A stretch of 64,000 bases of DNA, from assembly GCF_014212125.1 (NCBI RefSeq), contig NZ_JACJVP010000024.1, forward strand, positions 293,957-357,956, in the 5' to 3' direction. The notes beneath the pieces are model-generated. The model had not been told where the DNA came from. It saw nothing but the letters and a program-made list of their open reading frames with translations, and did no database searches. The number at the start of each line of letters is the position of its first letter. Positions within the stretch are counted from its first letter, which is position 1. Source of the DNA: Cohnella nanjingensis (GTDB lineage: Bacteria > Bacillota > Bacilli > Paenibacillales > Paenibacillaceae). Shown here piece by piece: positions 58,225 through 64,000 of this stretch. A program made the position numbers and the translations under genes.

Positions 58225-59553
58225 ATGTCCATGCCTTCCGGCCACAAGCAAGGCCTTCGCGAAGTGTTGTCGCTTCCCCAGATCGTCGCGCTCTACATCG
58301 GTTCCGTCATCGGGTCGGGCATCTTGCTCGTGCCCGGCCTGGCGGCTGAGCTCGCGGGGCCTTCCTCGATCGTCGCCTGGCTCGCGATGTCCATCCTCGT
58401 CATCCCGATGGCGATCACGATGGGCCTGCTCGCGGCGAGGCATCCGAGCTCCGGCGGCGTGTCCCACTTCGTCAAGTTGGCCTATGGCGCGCGCTACGGC
58501 AACCTCGTCGGCTGGTTCTTCCTGCTCTCCGTGCCGATCGGCGGCCCCGTCGTCGCGGTAACCGGCGCCCAGTACGTCGGCGTGCTGCTGCATTGGGGCA
58601 GCGGCCAGGTGCATGCGCTGGCCGCTTTGATCATGGTCGTCCCGTTCGTCATGAACATCTTTGGCCTCCGCTTGGCGGGGAGCGTGCAGACCGTCGTCAT
58701 CGCCTTGATCCTGGCGATCCTGCTGCTGGCGATCGGCACGGCCATCCCGCATTACGATGCGGCCAACTTCACGCCCTTCCTGCCGCGCGGCGGGTTCAGC
58801 GTGATGAAGGCGGCCGGCCTCATGTTCTGGTGCTTCATCGGCTGGGAGGCGGTGACCCATCTGTCCGCCGAGTTCGTCGATCCGCGGCGGAACGCGATCC
58901 GGGGCGTCCTGTGGAGCGCCGGCGTCGTCGCCCTGATCTACTTCGCCGTCGCCTTCATGACGGTCGCTACGCACAGCTATGGCGACGGTCAATCGGCCGC
59001 CTCGCTCAGCGTGATGGTGCATCTCTCGCTGGGGCCCGTCGGCGGCTGGATCGTCGCGGTAGCCGCGCTGTTCATCTGTTTCGCCGCCCACAACGCCTAT
59101 GCGAGCGCGGCGGCGCGCATCGCCTACGCCCTCGCCCGGGAGGGCGCCGCGCCCCGCTGGTTCGGCCGGCTGCATCGCAAGTACCGGACGCCCATCGGCG
59201 GACTCGCATTTCTGGCGGCGGGCAGCGCGATCGCGCTCGCGGTGCTGTACAGCGGCGTCGTCTCGCTGGCGCAGCTGATCGAGCTGCCCAACGCCACCTT
59301 CATCGCCACCTACATCGGCGGCTGCCTCGCGGGCGTCCGCCTCATGCGCGATTACCCGCTCGGGCGGGCGGCAGCCTGGATCTCGCTTGTCGTCACGCTG
59401 GGCCTGTACCCTTTCCTCGGGTGGTCGGCGCTCTATCCGCTTGTTATCGTGGCGATCGTGCAAGTCTGGCAGCGTCGCCGAACTTCGGCTGTTCCAGCGG
59501 GCTTGGCCCCAGCGGATCCAGCGAAGCCAGATCTTCCCGCTTCACATTCGTGA
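58225..59553 (+). CDS. APC family amino-acid permease
   Basis: 442 residues, 12 or so TM segments. The APC signature GSVIGSGILLVPGLAAELAG starts TM1; the protein matches the YjeH/L-methionine-branched-chain exporter-like subgroup by layout. GAGGTG is 8 bp before the ATG. The last 25 or so residues (RRRTSAVPAGLAPADPAKPD) run antisense across a decayed gene, so the original C-terminus may have been altered. Confidence 0.88.
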   Translation: MSMPSGHKQGLREVLSLPQIVALYIGSVIGSGILLVPGLAAELAGPSSIVAWLAMSILVIPMAITMGLLAARHPSSGGVSHFVKLAYGARYGNLVGWFFLLSVPIGGPVVAVTGAQYVGVLLHWGSGQVHALAALIMVVPFVMNIFGLRLAGSVQTVVIALILAILLLAIGTAIPHYDAANFTPFLPRGGFSVMKAAGLMFWCFIGWEAVTHLSAEFVDPRRNAIRGVLWSAGVVALIYFAVAFMTVATHSYGDGQSAASLSVMVHLSLGPVGGWIVAVAALFICFAAHNAYASAAARIAYALAREGAAPRWFGRLHRKYRTPIGGLAFLAAGSAIALAVLYSGVVSLAQLIELPNATFIATYIGGCLAGVRLMRDYPLGRAAAWISLVVTLGLYPFLGWSALYPLVIVAIVQVWQRRRTSAVPAGLAPADPAKPDLPASHS

Positions 59554-59712
59554 TCGTCTGCACGCTTGTGTCTGCGATGGAATAGCGGTACAGCTTGAAG
59601 CGGTCCGAAGGGGATTCGCTCCTTTCCAATATCGGGATCATCCTTATAGACGACAACGGCGCCGGGAAGCTGGTTAAGGATGGTTAAATCTTTCTCCCCC
59701 CAATCTTCGCTT
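59444..59712 (-). pseudogene. Frameshifted remnant of an unknown gene
   Basis: Two minus-strand frames read as one broken protein. Upstream, EDWGEKDLTILNQLPGAVVV-YKDDPDIGKERI (from about 59712), then after a shift near 59625, SPSDRFKLYRYSIADTSVQT-ITNVKREDLASLDPLGP. No start codon is available upstream, so the 5' end is missing. The family was not recognised. It overlaps the 3' end of the permease gene. Confidence 0.45.
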
Positions 59713-59788
59713 TATGACCCGATATCCTGTAGAATTGAAGAAGACGACGATACGGAGACGACATCAATCAGGATCGGGAGTGTCTAAG

Positions 59789-60265
59789 ATGACGAGCGAA
59801 GACGAAGTGATCCTAACCCCGGAGGGGTTCGCGAGCCTCGAGCAAGAGCTGGAAGAGCTGAAGACCGTCAAGCGCAAAGAGCTTGCCGCCCGGATCAAGA
59901 CGGCGATCAGCTACGGGGATCTGAAGGAAAACAGCGAATATCATTCCGCGAAGGACGATCAGGCGTTCATGGAGACGCGCATCCTTACGATCGAGAAGAT
60001 GCTGAAGCGGGCGCGGGTCGTGAAGAGCGCGGGTGCCTCGATCGTGCAGGTCGGATCGATCGTGGTCCTGAACGACGTGGAGATGAGCGAGCGGATCGAA
60101 TACCGGGTCGTAGGCGGGGCTGAAGCCAACGTGGCCGAGAACAAGATCTCATACGAGAGTCCGATGGGGAAAGCGCTCATGGGCCGATCCGTAGGGGACC
60201 TGATCCAGGTGGATGCGCCGATGGGGATCATCGAGTACGAGCTGCTGGAGATCAAGTCGGTTTAG
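59789..60265 (+). CDS. greA: Transcription elongation factor GreA
   Basis: 158 residues, the standard length. N-terminal coiled coil (EVILTPEGFASLEQELEELK; SYGDLKENSEYHSAKDDQAF with the acidic tip D/E pair) and FKBP-like C-terminal domain (SPMGKALMGRSVGDLIQVDAP). It rescues backtracked RNA polymerase by stimulating transcript cleavage. The ATG at 59789 follows GGGAG; the upstream ORF start at 59714 is not supported. Confidence 0.95.
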   Translation: MTSEDEVILTPEGFASLEQELEELKTVKRKELAARIKTAISYGDLKENSEYHSAKDDQAFMETRILTIEKMLKRARVVKSAGASIVQVGSIVVLNDVEMSERIEYRVVGGAEANVAENKISYESPMGKALMGRSVGDLIQVDAPMGIIEYELLEIKSV

Positions 60266-60335
60266 CGCTCGTTGAAGTTGAAGGGGTCGCCTCGCGAAAC
60301 GGAAAAAATCGTACGCTAAGCCATTCATTACATGA

Positions 60336-60373
60336 AAAAACCGGACCCTTTACTCTCCAAAGGATCCGGTTTT
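60336..60373 (+). terminator. Terminator after greA
   Basis: AAAACCGGACCCTTT / AAAGGATCCGGTTTT stem, with A and T flanks on both sides. Confidence 0.85.
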
Positions 60374-60445
60374 CGTTATCGGGTAGCTTGAGCCCGTTGA
60401 ACTAACGTTCTGCGTTATGGATCTAACGCCTGACAAATAAAGAAT

Positions 60446-60865
60446 TCAACGTCTCGTGGTTTTTGGCTTCATTCTTATGCCCAATAGGATGAAGGCGACA
60501 TAGATTAAGATGGCAATCGAATCGATTAACGTATCCGCAAGTGCCGAAACGTCTTGGAATGCCGTTATACCGAGAATGACCATCAGTCGGACGATCAGAA
60601 GCGACACGATCGTCCATGCGGCAAACTGGATCTTCAATCGCTCGCTTTGGAACGACATGAAAATGAACGCGATGCCGAAGACCAGATTTTCCGCCGTGAT
60701 GATGTGCCAGACATACATGAATACCGTCCGGGTATCCATGGTTATCGCGCTCACGTGGAGCGTCGGCAGCACGGCGGATTGCCCGTTCCATGCGTGCGTA
60801 ACGGCAAACAGTATCGCAAGAATACCTGCAATCAGATAATAATAATTTCTAACCTTGACGTCCAT
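60446..60865 (-). CDS. Small four-TM membrane protein downstream of MerR
   Basis: 139 residues from the ATG at 60865, behind GAGGAGGGATG. Four hydrophobic segments (YYYLIAGILAILFAVTHAWN, FGIAFIFMSFQS, TIVSLLIVRLMVILGI, SIAILIYVAFILLGI). It overlaps the MerR gene by 17 bp and is presumably its regulated partner. Family not recognised with certainty. Confidence 0.75.
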   Translation of the reverse strand: MDVKVRNYYYLIAGILAILFAVTHAWNGQSAVLPTLHVSAITMDTRTVFMYVWHIITAENLVFGIAFIFMSFQSERLKIQFAAWTIVSLLIVRLMVILGITAFQDVSALADTLIDSIAILIYVAFILLGIRMKPKTTRR

Positions 60866-61322
60866 GACATCCCTCCTCGGATATTCCAGGTTCCTTCTTT
60901 CGAATAGCCTGGTAAATCTCGCGAACGAAATCCGCCAGCCGCTGGTCGCTCTCATGATTAAGGTCCCTTAGCGCTTCGGCGGCTACGTCGAGCAACTGAC
61001 TGATCTTTTCCAGACGGGCAATCTTCTTGCGCGTTTCTGCATGCTTGGCATCGAGGAACGCAGCGACTTCCCGGCAATAAGCAGGGTCTACATTCTCCAT
61101 CCTGTGAAACCCAAACTTTCCCTTGATCTCGTCAAGAGAAAAGTCCGCATACTGCATGATTTGAATGTTCATCAAGTCGATGAGGTCGTTCTTCGAATAC
61201 CTGCGGTACCGATTGTCTTCCCGGGACGGCGATACGATTCCAATCCGGTCATAGTACCGAAGCGTATCCTTCGGGATCCTAAGTAGCCGGGAGACCTCTT
61301 GTATAGAATATAATTGTTCCAT
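60849..61322 (-). CDS. MerR family transcriptional regulator
   Basis: 157 residues. The winged helix starts YSIQEVSRLLRIPKDTLRYYDRIG (given here in parts: SIQEVSRLLRIPKDTLRYYD), and a coiled-coil dimer helix and variable C-terminal effector part follow. The ATG at 61322 coincides with the predicted transcription start of its own MerR-type promoter, so the mRNA is probably leaderless. It activates itself and the downstream membrane-protein gene. Confidence 0.88.
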   Translation of the reverse strand: MEQLYSIQEVSRLLRIPKDTLRYYDRIGIVSPSREDNRYRRYSKNDLIDLMNIQIMQYADFSLDEIKGKFGFHRMENVDPAYCREVAAFLDAKHAETRKKIARLEKISQLLDVAAEALRDLNHESDQRLADFVREIYQAIRKKEPGISEEGCHGRQG

Positions 61323-61328
61323 GAATTC

Positions 61329-61359
61329 AAACTAACATTGGAGTATCCTCCAATGTCAA
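61329..61359 (-). promoter_or_regulatory. MerR-type promoter with 19-bp spacer and palindromic operator
   Basis: On the minus strand TTGACA (61359-61354) and TAGTTT (61334-61329) are 19 bp apart, the overlong spacer typical of MerR-activated promoters. The spacer contains ACATTGGAG-N4-CTCCAATGT (61335-61356), a perfect 9-bp palindrome. Confidence 0.88.
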
Positions 61360-61466
61360 GTCGAGTTTTATATTTTTTTCGTCCAGGCTGTCCGAAATCC
61401 GAATAGGGGCTGTTCCGGTTGCCGTCTGGCGCCGGAGCGGCCCCTTCGCGTATGTCCCGACTCTGC

Positions 61467-62171
61467 TTATCTCGCCGGCCGTTTGAAGTAGCCGACCAGA
61501 CGGTCGCCGTGCGGCATTACGGTTACCAGCTCCCAGCCGTTGCGCCCCCATAGCGCGAGCGCATGGTCGATATAGCCGGTGCCGGTCTGCCGCTGCCCTG
61601 CCGGAACGTTCAGATAGTCGCCGAGTCCGGCGTCCGTCCCATACTCCCAAGCTTGGGCCGGCTCCGCGCCGAAGTTCCGATAGGAGACGCCTTGGCCGGT
61701 CAAGCGCACCGCCGCGTACGACAATGCTGCGGCGATCGCGGACGGTTCCGTCTCCTCGAGAGCGAGGAAGTTCGGCGCCTGGGGGAGGCGGAACGAGACG
61801 TGCGAATGGAACAGCTGAAGAACGGCCGTCCCCGCCGCTACGCCGTCCGCGTCGCGCACGACGTACCAGCAGCAGCGCTCCCGCTCTTCGGGCGGTCCCC
61901 AGTTCTCGACGGAGTCGTGCCGGTTGAAGCCCGCGCGGATCGCATATCCGGCAGATTGGAGCCGCTGGGCGATCGGTTCCATCAGCCGCTGCACGAACGC
62001 GCCGTAGGCGCGGTCGCCGTAGTTCGCGAACATCTCGGTCAGCGCCTCCTCTTGTTCGTTCCAGATCGTGGTCCAGACCTCCGCCAGGTGGCGGTTCATC
62101 TGCTTGACGAGCGCGTGAATAGGGGATTCGGAGCGCCCTTCGGCGGGTACGTTATCGGAATTCGGGTTCAT
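61467..62171 (-). CDS. Uncharacterised protein with C-terminal GWELV-type domain
   Basis: 234 residues. No family was recognised for the N-terminal 180 residues, which are helical (MNRHLAEVWTTIWNEQEEAL) and then strand-rich (CCWYVVRDADGVAAGTAVLQ). The end, WGRNGWELVTVMPHGDRLVG, resembles the small DUF4177-type module (WELV near the C-terminus). Divergent from a TetR gene with shared tandem operators, so it is probably TetR-repressed. Confidence 0.6.
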   Translation of the reverse strand: MNPNSDNVPAEGRSESPIHALVKQMNRHLAEVWTTIWNEQEEALTEMFANYGDRAYGAFVQRLMEPIAQRLQSAGYAIRAGFNRHDSVENWGPPEERERCCWYVVRDADGVAAGTAVLQLFHSHVSFRLPQAPNFLALEETEPSAIAAALSYAAVRLTGQGVSYRNFGAEPAQAWEYGTDAGLGDYLNVPAGQRQTGTGYIDHALALWGRNGWELVTVMPHGDRLVGYFKRPAR

Positions 62172-62188
62172 AAAACATCCTCCTCAGC

Positions 62189-62229
62189 AATCTAATTGTA
62201 TTAGATTATTAATCTAATTGTGTTAGAAT
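62189..62229. promoter_or_regulatory. Two tandem TetR operators
   Basis: AATCTAAT-TGT-ATTAGATT (62189-62207) is a perfect 19-bp inverted repeat. A second imperfect copy, AATCTAAT-TGT-GTTAGAAT, is at 62211-62229, 22 bp later. They lie between the divergent start codons at 62171 and 62274. Confidence 0.8.
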
Positions 62230-62273
62230 ATAGCGTTATGCTATACTTGTCAAGAGAAAGGGGAGGTTCGACG

Positions 62274-62993
62274 ATGGCGAGGAGAAGGGTTCGTCCTGCC
62301 CGGGATACGGAGGGTTCGGGCGGGGAAGCGCCGCTGCATATTCCGCTGGATCGGACGCGGATCCTGCACGCGGCCTTGGGGTTGTTGAACGAAGTCGGTC
62401 TGAAGGAGCTCAGCATGCGGAGGGTCGCGGACGCGCTCCAGGTGAAGACGGCTTCCCTCTACTATCATGTCAAGGACAAGGACCGGCTCTTGGAATGGAT
62501 CGCGGATCGGATCAGCGAGGAATTGGGCGAATCCGAACCGGAGGGGACGTGGAGGGAGAAGCTGACGGCGTGGGGAGCGCATTTCCGGGCGGTCCTGCTT
62601 CGCTATCGGGATGCGACGGAGATCTTCAACTCGCATCTGGCCGCGGGTGCCGGCCGGCTCGCGCAGATCGAACGGCTTTACCGGATCTTTGCCGAGGCCG
62701 GCTTCCCGGATCCGCAGATCCCGTGGCTGTCCTCCATGCTCAAGAATTACGTGCTCGGGTTCGTAGCGGAGGAGCTTCGGCTGCTCGCGTTCGCCGGCCA
62801 TGGCGAGGAGGCGATGGCGCAGCTGGGCGAGCAGTATAGCCGGTTCTACGGCGAGCTGCCGCCGGAACGGTTCCCGCATGTAGTCCGCCTGGCCGCCTAT
62901 ACGACCGAGTCGGACGGCGAAGCGGAGTTCCGCTTCGGATTGGACGTGCTCCTGGACGGATTCCAGGGACGGCGGTCAGCCGTTGGGCCTTGA
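62274..62993 (+). CDS. TetR family transcriptional regulator (TetR-C type)
   Basis: 239 residues from the ATG at 62274, behind GGGGAGG; the 62220 start lies inside the operator. HTH: ILHAALGLLNEVGLKELSMR and VADALQVKTASLYYHVKDKD, typical of TetR proteins with a TetR_C ligand domain. It is expected to repress itself and the divergent 61467-62171 gene. Its 3' end overlaps the convergent YjbR gene by 18 bp. Confidence 0.9.
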   Translation: MARRRVRPARDTEGSGGEAPLHIPLDRTRILHAALGLLNEVGLKELSMRRVADALQVKTASLYYHVKDKDRLLEWIADRISEELGESEPEGTWREKLTAWGAHFRAVLLRYRDATEIFNSHLAAGAGRLAQIERLYRIFAEAGFPDPQIPWLSSMLKNYVLGFVAEELRLLAFAGHGEEAMAQLGEQYSRFYGELPPERFPHVVRLAAYTTESDGEAEFRFGLDVLLDGFQGRRSAVGP

Positions 62994-63350
62994 AGTCTGG
63001 GAGATGCGCAGCCGCTCTGCCTTGGGCAAGTTGGCGTACACGAGCAGGTAAGACGCTTCGAGCATCTCGGACACGACGCGATCCGGCACGGTGCCGTCCA
63101 GCACGACGGTGTTCCAATGCCGCTTGTTCATATGGTAGCCGGGGAAGACGGTGCCGGGATAGGTCTCCCGCTGCAGCCAGGCTTCGTCCGGCGAGGTCTT
63201 CAGGTTGACGCTCTCCGACCCTTGCCAATCGCCGAGCAAGGCGAACATCTTGCTCCCCACATAGAGCACCGGCATCTTCGGATCGAAAGGGTACCGCAGG
63301 CTCGTTCCGGCATAGGACAATCCAAGCGCGATCAGGTCCTGATGCTTCAT
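62976..63350 (-). CDS. MmcQ/YjbR family protein
   Basis: 124 residues. The YjbR-type fold signature is visible: MPVLYVGSKMFALLGDWQGS, VNLKTSPDEAWLQRETYPGT and FPGYHMNKRHWNTVVLDGTV near the middle. The family has a CyaY-like fold and unknown function. Its start overlaps the upstream GNAT stop by 4 bp. Confidence 0.88.
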   Translation of the reverse strand: MKHQDLIALGLSYAGTSLRYPFDPKMPVLYVGSKMFALLGDWQGSESVNLKTSPDEAWLQRETYPGTVFPGYHMNKRHWNTVVLDGTVPDRVVSEMLEASYLLVYANLPKAERLRISQTSRPNG

Positions 63351-63802
63351 AGGCTTTTCTCGTAGCAGAGGCTATGCTCGGAATCCGCATATTCCCCGTA
63401 TTTGGCGATTGCGGCGTATCCGTTCTTCTCGTAGAAACGGATGGCTTCGGGCTGCTCGGTTCCCGTCTCGAGCCGGATGACGGCGAAGCCCGTCTCTCTG
63501 GCCTTGCGCTCGAGCGCCTCCAGCATGCGGCCGGCGATGCCTTGGCGGCGGACGGACGCCTCCACGAAGAACCGCTTCAGCTCCGTCGTCTCGCCGCCCA
63601 GGGGCCGGATTGCGCCGCAGCCGACCGGCTCGTCGTCCGCGTAGGCGACCATGAGCGTGATCCGATGAACGTTCGGATCGTCGAAGTCCAGTCCGTGGAT
63701 GTCTTCCGGCCGATAACGCGTAAGAAGATCCTCGTCCAGCTTGGCGATCATCCGCCGGAGGTCCGCGCTGTCCGATTGCACTTCGATTACTTGCACATTC
63801 AT
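63347..63802 (-). CDS. GNAT family N-acetyltransferase
   Basis: 151 residues. LKRFFVEASVRRQGIAGRML is the acetyl-CoA loop and AIRFYEKNGYAAIAKYG the terminal strand/helix of GNAT enzymes. It is coupled to the YjbR gene by a 4-bp overlap. Substrate unknown. Confidence 0.88.
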   Translation of the reverse strand: MNVQVIEVQSDSADLRRMIAKLDEDLLTRYRPEDIHGLDFDDPNVHRITLMVAYADDEPVGCGAIRPLGGETTELKRFFVEASVRRQGIAGRMLEALERKARETGFAVIRLETGTEQPEAIRFYEKNGYAAIAKYGEYADSEHSLCYEKSL

Positions 63803-64000
63803 AAGAGTTCCTCATTTCTGCATCCGGATATGAATACAGAATAGCGGATAACTTGTCCTTCGAGAAGGGGGCATCCGCCTCCTGCCGGGAAGCGGTCTCC
63901 GATTCCGTCGGGGATACGATGGCCCGTCTGCGCGCACCTGGTTAATTCTCGCGACAGATGCACGCCATCAAAAATCTGCGGTCGGAGCGGGCAAACGGTC
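63803..64000. other. Window end without a recognised gene
   Basis: No convincing coding frame or RNA structure was seen in the last 198 bp. Confidence 0.4.

Noticed and set aside
1..64000. tRNA, rRNA, transposase, integrase, prophage or attachment sites
   Set aside because: None was recognised on either strand by reading; a dedicated tRNA scan could not be run.

Overview
The window looks like chromosomal DNA of a GC-rich, spore-forming Firmicute of the Paenibacillaceae (Paenibacillus/Cohnella type). The evidence is strong AGGAGG-type ribosome binding sites, frequent GTG and TTG starts, an S-layer-homology (SLH) protein, two secreted proteins with copper-amine-oxidase-N 'stalk' domains, a B. 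subtilis-like RlmN and GreA, and sigma-A promoters of the TTGACA/TATAAT type. This is inferred from protein families, not from a database match. No rRNA, tRNA, CRISPR array, transposase or prophage was found.

Layout. 1-6.6 kb: end of a two-component regulator locus with a GDPD-like lipoprotein, then an NAD-dependent epimerase, a DUF4037 protein, an AraC regulator, a peroxiredoxin-like protein and a 5'-nucleotidase. 7-11.4 kb: three tandem paralogous membrane/zinc-ribbon proteins, an SPFH/zinc-ribbon protein and a membrane/coiled-coil protein. 11.4-12.1 kb: two tandem-repeat arrays. 12.2-15.4 kb: DEAD-box helicase, TetR and SDR. 15.5-20.9 kb: a Fur-box-controlled siderophore ABC transporter facing a Fur-box-associated ferredoxin-NADP reductase. 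21-26.5 kb: tandem GNAT, MarR with a flavodoxin-fold oxidoreductase, WYL regulator, Bax1-I protein and epoxide hydrolase. 26.8-28.1 kb: an isoprenoid-synthase-fold enzyme followed by an NHLP-type RiPP precursor. 28-33.9 kb: 7TM histidine kinase, SRPBCC-EVE-MarR operon, LRR/stalk protein and cupin. 34-39.9 kb: stalk protein, then two leader-peptide/terminator modules ahead of a small ORF-CD3324-ABC transporter-DUF1854 operon, then a spermidine-synthase-like protein. 40-43.3 kb: SLH surface protein and a 9-unit 51-bp minisatellite. 43.3-64 kb: a series of regulator-plus-efflux or regulator-plus-enzyme cassettes (AraC, LysR/MFS/MDR, MFS/TetR, MFS/MarR, MFS/HxlR, MerR, TetR), with RlmN, a GDSL hydrolase, an amino-acid permease and GreA between them.

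The dominant theme is local one-component regulation. About a dozen regulators sit beside their likely targets, and for several the operator can be read directly: twin TTGTAYRTACAA sites for the 53-kb MarR, an ideal 19-bp-spacer MerR promoter at 61.3 kb, tandem TetR operators at 62.2 kb, palindromes inside the 22.5-kb and 30.1-kb MarR promoters, and two Fur boxes.

The best candidates for something undescribed are: (1) the class I isoprenoid-synthase-like enzyme paired with a double-glycine NHLP precursor and no maturation or transport genes nearby; (2) two consecutive leader-peptide plus terminator modules ahead of the ABC/DUF1854 operon; (3) three intergenic minisatellites of unrelated sequence that share an exact 51-bp period; (4) the tandemly triplicated membrane/zinc-ribbon proteins coupled to an SPFH protein. 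Several intergenic stretches also hold short decayed coding remnants.
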